Source: Platanthera guangdongensis
Taxonomy: Eukaryota > Streptophyta > Magnoliopsida > Asparagales > Orchidaceae
DNA length: 64,000 nt
NCBI GenBank assembly: GCA_039583875.1
Contig: CM077147.1
Coordinates: 112,774,440-112,838,439, forward strand
Direction: 5' to 3'
The translations under genes were made by a program, and so were the position numbers. This document shows, piece by piece, positions 1-10,644 of the stretch. The notes beneath the pieces were generated by a model. The model was not told where the DNA came from and made no database searches. It saw only the letters and a list, made by a program, of their open reading frames with translations. The first letter of the stretch is position 1, and the number at the start of each line of letters is the position of its first letter.

Positions 1-1281
1 GCCTCTCTCAAGAATACGCTCTCGACTAAACTTAGGTTGATCGATTAAGACCTCTCGGCCAGTCAAAACCCCTAAGCCTGCTTTAGGAGGTGAACCCCTC
101 TATTGGATTTTACTCCAATCCGGAAGAGTTATTTTGTCCTCTCTCGAGAATTGCAATCAACTCCTTTTATCTTTGAGTGATCTCCCCATATCAGCAACCT
201 CTCTGTCATTTAGGATACAGATCTTAGATCGGAATTGAAGCTAATAAATCAAAGATAACTCAAAAAGATAAGAAAAGAGTTTGACAAAAAGAAGTACTTT
301 ATTATATTGCAAAGCTTGTCATGATCAAGTGGAAAGAGATTAGCTACATAAAATAAATGATACAAGGCAAAAATAAAAGGAAGAACATTAATGCTAAGAG
401 AAAGTACTTGAATTTAAATTACAAAAGTAAAACTAAACTATTACAAGAAGGAAATGCTGAAAAAACAGTAAACTAAACTACAAAATATACCTAAAGTTGG
501 CTCCTAATCTCCTCTCCTCCAACTCTTGAACTTATCTAAAATTTATAGGAAAAACTTCTCGAAGGTCACGCCCTGGGTCACGCCCGTGACCTATGTCAGG
601 CCCGGAACTGCTGTCTTGAAAGCCTGGGAATGGTGGAGGAGAAACTGCCAAAATCTGTTAAATGACGGGTCACGCCTGTGACCTAGGGCGTCTTAGTTCT
701 GTTTCTAGAAAACCGCGAGAAGCTGAAAATGGAGGGAGTAAATTGATGTTGATGATGGCGTCACGCCCCCTGGTCACGCCCGTGACCAGGGGCGTGTCAA
801 GCTGTAACGGAAATCTGGTGCAACGGCCGGAACGACTGATTTACTGCCTAGAAACGCACATGCCACTCCCTGGGTCACGCCCGTGACGTTTGGGTCACGA
901 GCGTATACTTGACTGTTCGACGTTCTTCGCTCGATGAATTGAGCCCCTTGGTCACGCCTTCTGGTCACGCCCGTGACCCGGCGCGTGTAGCTTTAAACTG
1001 ATGTGTCCCGTTCTCTAGGCTCCTCTGTGGGTCACGACCACCTGTCACGCCCGTGACCTGAAGGTCACACCCATGACAGGGGCGTGTAGAAGTGATTTCT
1101 TAAGGATTCTTCTGTTTCATATCCTGGTCAGTCCTGTAAGCTCCAATTTGCTATTGGCAGCCCAAATTTACCTGAAATAAGAAAACAAAAGGATTAATTT
1201 AAAAATTAATAAAAACTAGAAATAAACATAGCTATTTATGAAATAAAAACTATATAAAAATATTATAAATAAAGTTTATCA
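1..1281 (-). repeat. 3' LTR of the gypsy element, truncated by the window edge
   Basis: This is the direct repeat of 4215-5523. Position 1 aligns with 4215, so about 303 bp of the LTR lie outside the window. On the minus strand it begins TGATAAAC at 1281, next to a purine-rich tract. It carries the same GTCACG palindrome array and TATA box (542-547, minus) as its partner. Confidence 0.85.
564..1086 (-). repeat. Palindromic GTCACGCCCGTGAC array in the 3' LTR
   Basis: About five exact copies of GTCACGCCCGTGAC, plus many one-base variants, lie among half-sites such as GGGCGTG. They occupy the U3 part of the LTR, directly upstream of the minus-strand TATA box at 542-547. Confidence 0.8.
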
Positions 1282-1298
1282 AATACTCCCATACTTAA
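1282..1298 (-). other. Polypurine tract of the gypsy element
   Basis: On the minus strand a purine-rich run (AGTATGGGAGTATT) abuts the LTR start TGATAAAC. This is the expected site of plus-strand priming. Confidence 0.6.
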
Positions 1299-2424
1299 GC
1301 TTTTGCTATTCCAGAGCAAAACTATGAGAGTACTTATAAGGAATTAATATAACTTTTAATTAAACTAAAAATTTATTAAATCAAAAGAAAGTTAAAAATT
1401 ATGTTTAGGATTCCAATTTTTTTAAGTCCTAAAATATGAATGTAAAATGTGAAGAGCTAAATATTTAGCAAAGTTTTCTCTAATACAATAATTAGAACTC
1501 AAAATTAAGTATTTAACAAACAAAATTAGATTAAAAATTATAAACACTTTTTCCACTAAAAAGAGACTTTAAGGAAAATTCAAACTACTACTTATGCTAT
1601 CTTACAAAATTAATTTAATCTAAACAATTATATTGGAGTTTGGGTTTGAAAAAAGGCAATTGAAGAGATCTTAGATTGGGGGTGATGAATTTTATCCTTT
1701 CACCCCGCACAATTTTTTTCTTTTGAATTGTTTTTTCTTCTTTCTTGTTCTCTTCAAAAAAAGTTGCTTAGGAGTAATGAATTTTATCCTCTTACTCCTT
1801 TTTTGGGGGTTGCATATGTGTACCAAGGAATACTTGATTCTCATGACATATGATCTAACCAAAATAAAAACTTGCATATGTGTACCAGGGGATAATGAAT
1901 TTTATTCTCTTATCCCCATGACATATGATCTAACCAAAAAGTTAAAAATAAGGGAAAGGCTAGCAAAAATTTAGATTAAATTAAAATTGTTGGAGAGCAA
2001 CTATAGTAAATTAAAATTTCCTAAGAATCTTAAAGTTTAAAGTGGAGATAATTAAAATCTAAAAATTGTTAAACTAAGCACTATGATATTGAAACTAATT
2101 AGAATTTGAGAGAAAAAGACTAAATAAATTTCTCTAAACAAATTTACTTCATAAATTTATTTCTTAAAATCAAATCACCTAAAAATTAAATTTAACTAAC
2201 TTTGATGAAATAAAAGATTTAGAAAATCAAAAATTATAAAGATTCTTATAAATAAACTCAAAATAAATTTCTGAAAAGTCACAAAAATTTAAGCAGGGGT
2301 TTATTATATATATTTTTATTTTTATATTTTTTTGTATTTTTGATAATAAAAAGAATTTTGTTTTAAAATTTTTTAAAGAGTTGTCATTTTTTTAATTTTT
2401 TTAATAAAAACAATAAATAGGAAT

Positions 2425-2465
2425 CCACCCCCATACTTAAAAATAAACATTGTCCCCAATGTTTA
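2425..2465 (-). other. Internal GGGGACAATG...GGGGGTGG motif
   Basis: The minus strand reads ATTGGGGACAATG, then about 13 bases on AAGTATGGGGGTGG. Motifs of this kind are familiar near the 3' end of plant gypsy elements of the Athila/Tat group. It resembles the real PPT at 1282 and may be a second purine tract or a relic of an earlier 3' end. Confidence 0.5.
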
Positions 2466-2970
2466 TAAGTCAAGTAGGAGGGGAGAGAAAGAAAAACAGT
2501 TTGAGAAAAATTAGAAAAATATTCATAAAATTTAAAAGATAAATAAGGGGTGTCTCCCAAGAGCGCTTTTCTTTTTCCCGTCTTTAAGCTAGATGGTTTT
2601 AGTTAGGAAAAAGTGAAATAAAAAGTAAAGTAAACTAGCAAATCCCTTAATTCATGCTTGGGTGAATACGCCAAAGACGCTCGCCCGATGACTCCTCCGC
2701 TTGCTTCTTGATTCTTCTTTTTTGAACATTTGACTTGAAAATGTAAATTCACTTCACCTATACATACCTGAGGCGATGTGAAGTTTTGTAGATGAGCGGA
2801 AAATTGATCGTTGATGACGTGTGATTGCAACGGCTCGTCATGTTCGTGAAATTCATTAATTAAAGAAAAATCAAAGGTAAGCGCGTCAGAAAAATCTTCG
2901 CAAGGAGGAGGTTCTTGCGAAGTTATATGATTAGGTATATGTTGTTTATTTTCTAAAGTAAAGCTGTTAT

Positions 2971-3747
2971 CTAAAGAAAATTACTGGGCACTATAGTTTT
3001 AGGAATTTCAATTTTTAAAAATTCATAAGTAGAGTTTGAAAATTCACGAGGAGAATGAAAATCGGGAGAAAGAGGAGAAGAAACCTGTTTTTCTTCTATT
3101 TCACCCGGTGTGCCCATAACTTTAAAATATTCTTGATAAAATAATTCTTTCTCCTCTTTCGAATAAGTCACCAAGGGCGTACATGAAGATTCATGTTCCG
3201 TACTAGGTGAGCTATTTGGAGGGGGTGAAAAAACATTAGAACAAGAAATGATTTCTTCTAAATTTTGGCGAGGATCAACGATGAATTGCGTAAAGTCCCC
3301 AAAATTAGAAGAAAACGATTGTGGTGTGCTAAAAGAAGAACAAAAAATAGGATCTAAATAATTGTTCTCATAACTCAGAAAGTTTTCTGGTTGATCTTGC
3401 GAACAAGGAAAACAAACGTCCGAGGTAGAAGAAAAATTATTTTAATCAAAAAAAGTATTCTCGTTTAAATTCGAAAAATTATTTTCATGTAAATTAAAGG
3501 AATTGGAAAAATAATCTTCATGAAAATTGGAAAAAGAATTATCATAAAAGTGAGGATAGTTATTTTCATAATTATATTCAATTTTATTTTCATAAGGGAG
3601 CTGTGAATTATAATTATAAATATAACAATACACACTTCGATGCGAACCACCACAATAATAACAAACACTTTAGTGCTGTTTTGCGGCTTTCAAAATATCT
3701 AATTGATTTTGAAGCCTAACAATTTTAGCGGCCAATTGAGATAACAT
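2971..3747 (-). pseudogene. gag-like pseudogene with a CX2CX3HX4C zinc knuckle
   Basis: A minus-strand frame can be followed from an ATG at 3747 to a stop at 2971, about 259 codons. It is broken by in-frame TAA codons near 3671 and 3442. The first 25 codons look like a short helix rich in Leu, Gln and Lys. Just after the first stop comes CYYCGGSHRSVYC, the CX2CX3HX4C spacing I associate with gag of Athila/Tat-type gypsy elements. A Tyr/Asn/Phe-rich stretch with repeated NNFSN-like units follows, then a Ser/Pro-rich region. There is no protease or polymerase. It may be a remnant of a gag that once coated the element RNA, but homology beyond the knuckle is not certain. The frame is long and its codons resemble coding sequence, so chance is unlikely. 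Confidence 0.5.
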
Positions 3748-3887
3748 TTTTTTAATGTAAAAAGAAAAGAAAACAACCTTTACTTAATGGAAGTGAATGA
3801 AAAAGAAAATCAAAAGGAGAATTGGGGTAGAGAAAGAGAATGATAAAAGTAATAAAATTTGCGCTTTCTAAATATCAAAAAAGAGAG

Positions 3888-3905
3888 TCCCCGGCAACGG
3901 CGCCA
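3888..3905 (-). other. Primer binding site, tRNA-Asp
   Basis: The minus strand reads TGGCGCCGTTGCCGGGGA, the complement of the 3' end of plant tRNA-Asp, six bases inside the LTR end. It sets the element's orientation and marks 3912-5523 as the 5' LTR. Confidence 0.9.
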
Positions 3906-4755
3906 AAAACTTGATGATGAATTTTATAGTTTTAAAAATATATCCAAACTATAATATCGAAATAGACAAGTGTACCTATCGAAATATAGTATAGGAAATA
4001 TCGTATTAGACTCAGGGCTTGTTGAGTACTCCTACTCACGCAAATTAATATTATTTTATCCGTAAATAAAATGCTTGAAACTAAAACTATAACTAGAGAA
4101 TAAACTAAAAGGAAGCACTTGATCTAGACTTACTTTGAAATAAAATAAACTAATCGTAAAATCAAACCTCTAGATTACCTACTTCGACCATAGAGGTTCC
4201 TAAATTACGAAAACGCCTCTCTCGAGAATACACTCTCAACTAAACTTAGGTTGATCGATTAAGACCTCTTGGCCAGTCGAAACCCCTAAGCCTGCTTTAG
4301 GAGGTGAACCCCTCTATTGGATTTTACTCCAATCCGGAAGAGTTATGACATCCTCTCTCGAGAATTGCAATCAACTCCTTTTATCTTTGAGTGATCTCCC
4401 CGTATCCGCAACCTCTCGGTCATTTAGGAAACGGATCTTAGATTGGAATCGAAGCTAATAAATCAAAGATAACTCGAAACGATAATAAAAGAGTTTGACA
4501 AAAAGAAGTACTTTATTATATTGCAAAGCTTGTCATGATCAAGTGGAAAGAGATAAGCTACATGAAATAAACGATACAAGGCAAAAAGAAAAGGAAGAAC
4601 ATGAATGCTAAGAGAAAGTACTTGAATTGAAATTACAAAAGTAAAACTAAACTATTACAAGAAGGAGATGCTGAAAAAACAGTAAACTAAACTACAAAAT
4701 ATTCCTAAAGTTGGCTCCTAATCTCCTCTCCTCCAGCTCTTGAACTTATCTGGAA

Positions 4756-4761
4756 TTTATA
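4756..4761 (-). promoter_or_regulatory. LTR TATA box
   Basis: The minus strand reads CCTATAAATTCC just downstream of the palindrome array. The same order (array, T-run, TATA) occurs at 51160-51735 in the solo LTR. Confidence 0.6.
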
Positions 4762-4778
4762 GGAAAAACTTCTCGAAG

Positions 4779-5330
4779 GTCACACGTTGGTTCACACCCG
4801 TGACCTAGGGCGTGTCAGGCTCGAAACCGCCGTCTTGAAAGCCCGGGAATGTTGGAGGAGAAACCACCAAAATCTGATAAATGACGGGTCATGCCCCTAG
4901 GTCACGCCCGTGACCTAGGGCGTGTCAGTTCTGTTTCTGGAAAACCACGGGAAGCTGAAAATGGCGGGAGTAAATTACTGTTGATGAAGGTGTCACGCCC
5001 CCTAGTCACGCCGGTGACCAGGGGCATGTAAAGCTGCAACGAAAATCTGGCACAACGGCAGGAACGACTGATTTACTGGCTGGAAACGCACATGCCACGC
5101 CCTGGGTCACGCCCACCCAAAGGCGTGTACTTGACTGTTTGACGTTCTTTGCTCGAGGAATTGAGCCCCTTGGTCAAGCCTTCTAGTCACACCTGTGACC
5201 ATAGGTCACGCCCGTGACCCGGGGCGTGTAACTTTAAACTGATGTGTCCCGTTCTCTGGGCTCCTCTGTGGGTCATGACCACATGTCACACCTATGACCT
5301 GAAGGTCACGCCCGTGATAGGGGCGTGTAG
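4779..5330 (-). repeat. Palindromic GTCACGCCCGTGAC array in the 5' LTR
   Basis: This corresponds to 564-1086 in the other LTR. Exact and degenerate GTCACG/CGTGAC half-sites, often paired around CC, fill about 550 bp immediately upstream of the TATA box. Several CpGs are decayed to TpG/CpA relative to the partner LTR. Confidence 0.8.
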
Positions 5331-5523
5331 AAGTGATTTCTCAAGGATTCTTCTGTTTCATCTCCTGGTCAGTCCTGTAAGCTCCAATTTGCTATTGGCA
5401 GCCCAAATTTAACTAAAATAAGAAAACAAAAGGAGTAATTTAAAAATTAATAAAAACTAGAAATAAACAGAGCTATTTATTAAATAAAAAAATATAAAAA
5501 ATACTATAAATAAAGATTTATCA

Positions 5524-8500
5524 GCCTACCCCCTAGGTGGGTGCATTCACTGAATTTCAGTTGGCCGAAAATGGCATTTAAGGCCATTAATGGCAATTGA
5601 TGCCAACACCCCTCTCCTCTCCCCCAATTGCTTCTTTTAAAAGCATCAATGGACTCAGAGGAGTCATTTCCTTCATTTACCAGCAGAAACCATAGCTTTT
5701 GGTAGTTTTGTTGCAGAGCATCGAGCGGTGCCACCACCGTTCATGGTAACCCAGCAATCGGCCCGACTCTAGCTCTCCCAAAAGGTCCCGTCTCTCTCTC
5801 CTTCTCTAGTGGATATATCCACTACAATCGACGGATTGATTCGAGTCCAAACGGCTCTGGATCGGGATGGCCGAGGGGCTCAATTTCGAGCCTTAAATTC
5901 TAATCACCAATCACTGTTCCGGCCACCTCCGGCCGGCCAAGCACCGCGAATCGCCAGCCACCACCTCAATGAAGATGGTGTTGGCAGTGGCCGGCCGGGA
6001 AGTTTCGCGGGTGTCAAGGAAATCAAAGCTAAACATCGCACAGGATGGGTCAATCCTGAATCTTGGCGTATTGGGGACGATGACTAGATCCCGTCGGTTG
6101 TGCTTTAAGATTCGTGCTGCCATCTTTATTAATTTAGGATTACAGTTATTTCATTTATCTGATTTTTGTCACAAATATTGTTGTGTTCTAGATTAATTAT
6201 AAAAAATACTTAGAGCCCCTCTGATGAAAAAATGAACAACATAGAATTTGTAGCACTTGAAGTCTAGTATATTTTAAAATTACTTTCAACCCATTTGGGT
6301 TAGTGGGCTGACCACAACACTCAAAATGGTGCAAACTATACATATGGCTAGTTAGAGATTAAATTGAGTGCCCCACCAAACCACTTGTCCAAATGACTTG
6401 AAATTTAGGATGGGAGCCCCTATTACCTATACTTAGAATATAACAAAAAATGGAAAATTTTGGAAAAATTTTCCTATAGTTTTGTAATAATTTAATAAAC
6501 CATATATGAATTAATTAATGGGTCTATGGACATCAAAATCAACCAAAATTTTGGTGGATGGTCCTTAGGGACAATATATGTCCCTGTTAAAAATATCAAC
6601 CCATTTGGGGTTGATTTGAATAGGTATTGATGTGACCAAAGTTGATCCCTTAAGGGTAAATTAGGTCAAAAATACAGTAGGTAGAGTGAGTGACCATTCC
6701 TCACCCAATTATGGTGAAACTTTGGCCACTAACTTGTAGTCACTTATAACCCCCACACCATTGGCTTTTGGTGGCTTGGGCTGGATATGCCGACAAACCA
6801 TAGGGTTGCCCTTTTGAGTATTGAGAAGGTCATAAGGTCATATTTCCTTGGATCAAATTCAAAATTTGTAGACAACTTCATAGTGTGGTAATAAGCCTAT
6901 ATAATTTTATTGGTATTTTTAGGAATATTTATCCCCCCCCCCCGAGTTAATTAAGGACTAATTAGGGTACTTCACTTCAAAATAGAATTTCATATTTAAA
7001 TATTTTAGGATGTTCATGAAACTTGGGCAGGGAGCCTATTTTGAGGTTATTGTTCTCTGATAGTTTTGTTAAGAATTTTGGATTGACATATTTGGTACTT
7101 TATTCACAACCTCAATATTTGCCCTAATTATAAGAAAATTAATTATGGATTTGTTACTCACTGGGAAAAAATGTGAAACTTGGTCATAGGACTTTTTTGG
7201 GCATTATAATGTTCTGTAAATTTTTATAGAATTATTGGAAGGAATTTCATTTAGGAACATACCAAAAGTACCCCTTGTTAAATATCTTTGAGTAATATGT
7301 GGCCAAATGGTCATAGGAAATTATTATTTTTGGTCAGAAGTCTTTTATGGTCACCCTAAAGCTCCGGTAAATTTATCATGATTTTTCAATGATTAATTTT
7401 AGTACTTCCTTCTTAACTCTACAATACAGATAATTAATCAATAATTTGTTTGGAGGTCAAACCTTTTTGGAAAATTTTGAAATTCAGTATTTATTGTTAT
7501 TTTGATAACATGCACATGACATAATTTTGCTAAGGCCATAAGTAGAGAGAAAAGTGTACATGTAGTTCAAAAGTATTATTGGCCTTATTTACAGAAAATG
7601 AATTAAATAACAATTAAGTTAGGAAAAATATTATATTCTAGATTTATCACTAAAACATCGTGATAGACCCCCTAATAATCTTAAGTCAATCAAATGAATA
7701 TTTGAAAGGGTCACCACACATACTCATCATGTAGGTTAGTCGGTCTGCACATAGTAGAAACTATAACGGTAGAACAATATGGGAAAACTGTTATGGGAAA
7801 AGGGTAATTGGTGTACCTGGTCCAGTTAAGAATGAATAGGGTCACCAAGAGAAGGTAGGATTTGTGAGTCCGGTTGTCTAAGGGCAGAGTTATGCTCGGG
7901 ATCGATGATGAATCGTCTTTTCCTAGAAGAGTCAAAATACATTCGGGTTAGGTTTAGTATAACACTAAGTGGGATTGGTTTAGGTAGATACAAATAATAG
8001 TAAGTGCCTTGTGAAAGGGAGCTTTGGGCTTCAGCCCATCGTAGTTCCTAGTGCCCCCGAGAGCCCTTCACAAGGAATGCCCTAGGCAGTCCAAGGTTAA
8101 CCTAAACCGTAAGACTAAAATGAATTCAAGATTAATTAGCAATATACTAGGACTTCACTTTCACTTACCCCGATAATTCAGGAGGTTAGTTTGGTTTGGT
8201 TGACCGAGCGGTAGGCTCGGTGGTTGTGGATGGCTCGGGAATTCATGGTTGCATGTACATAAAAGTGGTGGGTCTTCGGTATTTGACGGTCGTTCACACA
8301 AACGTCGGTATGCTGACTCGGCAGGTGTGGTTTACACATAGCCAAGGGAAAGACTGGCGGTGGGTCAGCATAATATGCGGAGACCCTAGTCTGCCCTTCA
8401 GGGGCATACGTAAGGGCTAGGCCTGGTAGTGTGAATACCCGTCTAGGAGTGGGGTGGCCCGACTAACTATCTCTGTTTGCCATGGTGGAGGATTCTGGGA

Positions 8501-8816
8501 GTGATGCTAGCTTCCAAATGGGGGGGGGGGACTAAAGGTCTGTGTGCATAGAGATGTGTGCATGAGTTGCATTTGCATGAATTATGGAAAAACATTTCAC
8601 TACACTAATGCTTGCTTATAACCTGATACCCCTTCGTATAAATTGGTATGAGACTTTTTATATGATGGGAGTCTTGCAAAAACCCCTTAACTTATAAGTT
8701 TGTATGGGCATTCATATAAGTTAAGGTTATTTATTCAATAATATACTAATCATGTACTTAATGCTCTATTTTACTTGATTTCTCTACGGTTTTCTTATTA
8801 TAGAACTATTAGCTTG
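5524..8816. other. Unassigned AT-rich DNA, possibly an old LTR remnant
   Basis: I see no convincing gene here. 5750-6120 is GC-richer and has short open frames on both strands, with no recognisable domain. The rest is AT-rich with a C-run near 6930 and a G-run near 8520. The mix of a GC-rich leader-like block followed by long AT-rich DNA resembles the long LTR of Tekay-type elements, but no direct repeat partner lies in the window. The host SIRE-like element inserted at its right end, and 55046-55103 is its continuation. Confidence 0.4.
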
Positions 8817-10438
8817 TGAAAGTGTTCAGTTGTATACCTAAATCACCTAGAGGGGGGGGTGAATAGGTGAGTTGTGCGTCTTTTTGCGGAATAAAAAATT
8901 AGCGATCTATGCACACAAAAATCTACCAAGAAATCACAGAGGACATAGAGATTTATAATGGTTCCCCAACCTTGGGTACATCCACTTTCCACTCACCGAT
9001 TTAGCAAAGCACTAGACTCCGCTACTCCACTATCTCAGATTGAAACAAATCCTACGCCTCAGAACAAAGTTACTACAACTCGATCTAGAACACAGATCTA
9101 CACTCGGAAAATCAAAACTTCCTACAACTCGGAGAACAAAGCTCCTACACTCGGAGAGTAATCTCCTACAAGAATAAATTGAGAATATGAAATACAAACA
9201 ATAATATTTCTCAGATCTGTAGATTTCAGACAAGATCTTCTTCCTTGAACTTTGCGGCACAGTCAGAAAACTTGAAGAAGATACTCGGCAAGATTTGGAT
9301 CTAAAACTTCTTGACTCACACGATTAGAGAGAAGATGAGCAAGTTGAAGAACAATCTCGATCTGCAAGTCTACTGATCTGAATCTTCTTGAACGAAAGTC
9401 GTAGGCAATTTGCACGATGTTGAGCGACGGGTGCTTCTGTTTTGGAAAGTGAAAGAATGATTCAGAATTCTTAGAATATTTTTTTCAGCTCCTGTTAGGG
9501 TTAGTTGAATTAACAAGGCCTTATATAAGATTACCCTAACGGTCATAATTAGTATTAATGATGTCTAGGTAGACCAATCACGTCAAGTCATTTGAAAATC
9601 CCATCAGTTTAGGACTTAGCGAATTTTATAGAAAATTGACTGAATTACTCGAGTGTAGAAAGATTTACTCAAGTACTACTTTAGGTTCTCGAGAAGATTG
9701 TATTAGACGACTCGAGAAGAAGTCCTTCAGAAAATTCAGAACTGAATCTGTAGTCACTCGAGTGGAATAAGAATTACTCGAGTGCTAGGACGATCACTCG
9801 AGAGGTAGAAGGAGTACTCGAGAGGTGGAAGTGAACTACTCGAGAAAAGGACTTAGAGAAAATTTCTGGGAGTTAAAATAGATTACTCGAGTACTAGTTT
9901 TAGACTACTCGAGTAAAGTACTTAGAAAAAATCTGCGATAGAAAATCTGTTAACTCGAGAATACGAAGGGGTCTACTCGAGTAATGGTCTTAGCCACTCG
10001 AGAGCTAGTTTTAAACTACTCGAGAAGCATTTCCTTTACTCGAATTTAGACTAGACTTACTCGAGTATGACAAAGGGTTCAACTCGAGTACTTAGACTTC
10101 TAATCGATTGAAACACTTAGAAAAATTATAGTTCATGAGGATTTTCCTTTCTTCAATAAAATCAGCAACATGTCTTTCTCCAACAATCATAGTGCTTGAA
10201 AAATGAAGTGTATCCCAATAGAGAGGCTACACATGAGTCAACACCATGGATCACACAATGAGGGATTACATTATATGGTCCTGTGTTTGGTTATCCATTA
10301 TAGACTGATATTGATCTACACTTGGCAATTTAGTCATGCAAACACATTACTCAAACAATACATCAAATACAACTTAATTCATCTTAGTTCAGGGGTGACT
10401 TCACCCAATTTAGGTTATTATGGATACAATACCCAACA
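8817..10438 (-). repeat. 3' LTR of element H (1.62 kb)
   Basis: On the plus strand it runs from TGAAAGTG to ACCCAACA, i.e. TGTTGGGT...TTTCA on the minus strand, the same ends as LTRs A-C. It contains a run of CTCGAG-type motifs (about 9645-10100) and a TATATAAG near 9521. It differs from its partner by scattered substitutions amounting to several percent by eye. Confidence 0.85.
9645..10100 (-). repeat. CTCGAG motif array in the 3' LTR of H
   Basis: More than a dozen ACTCGAG motifs are spaced about 20-40 bp apart. They are less perfectly palindromic than those in LTRs A-C. Confidence 0.75.
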
Positions 10439-10453
10439 ATCTCCCCCTATTTG
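10439..10453 (-). other. Polypurine tract of element H
   Basis: The minus strand reads AAATAGGGGGAGAT directly before the LTR. It is nearly identical to the tracts before LTR B (23138-23151) and LTR C (33882-33895). Confidence 0.8.
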
Positions 10454-10644
10454 TAAAAGTCAGAACCCTCTACACTAAGGTGAATTATATAGACAAATAT
10501 AGAAATAGATATGCAGGAGAGAAAACCGAGTAATAAGCACAAAGATTATAAGTAAAGAGTAGATTACCAAAATTAAGGATGTATATAAATAGAATTGTCC
10601 AAAAATCATTTCTACACTATTCCCATCCACACTCTTATAACTTT

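Larger units (their letters stand above)
1..5523 (-). mobile_element. Non-autonomous Ty3/gypsy element (Athila/Tat-like), 5' end complete, 3' LTR cut by window start
   Basis: The segment from position 1 is a direct repeat of the segment from 4215, giving two LTRs around an internal region of only 2.6 kb. On the minus strand the LTR starts TGATAAA and ends CATCATCA. The LTR is followed by a PBS matching the 3' end of tRNA-Asp, the primer used by Athila-type elements. The internal region has no PR, RT, RNase H or integrase, only a decayed gag-like frame. It would therefore depend on enzymes made elsewhere, like a LARD (large retrotransposon derivative). The outer TSD cannot be checked because the far end lies outside the window. 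The lineage call is inferred from the PBS, the zinc knuckle spacing and the GGGGACAATG-type motif. Confidence 0.8.
3912..5523 (-). repeat. 5' LTR of the gypsy element (about 1.61 kb)
   Basis: This full-length LTR has TG...CA ends on the minus strand. From its 5' end (5523) it has an AT-rich stretch, the GTCACG palindrome array (4779-5330), a TATA box (CCTATAAATT, 4756-4761) and then the presumed R/U5. A phrase near its 3' end (CGATAGGTACACTTG) recurs almost unchanged in the solo LTR at 50991-54303, so the two are related. Confidence 0.88.

Noticed and set aside
5809..6123. 92- and 70-residue frames in the unassigned block
   Set aside because: Opposite-strand overlap, no motif and GC-rich composition; no support beyond being open.
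6925..6945. C-run (and G-runs near 8520 and 50142, C-run near 51838) as possible regulatory G-quadruplexes
   Set aside because: Simple homopolymers are prone to length error and lie in no consistent context; no evidence for function.
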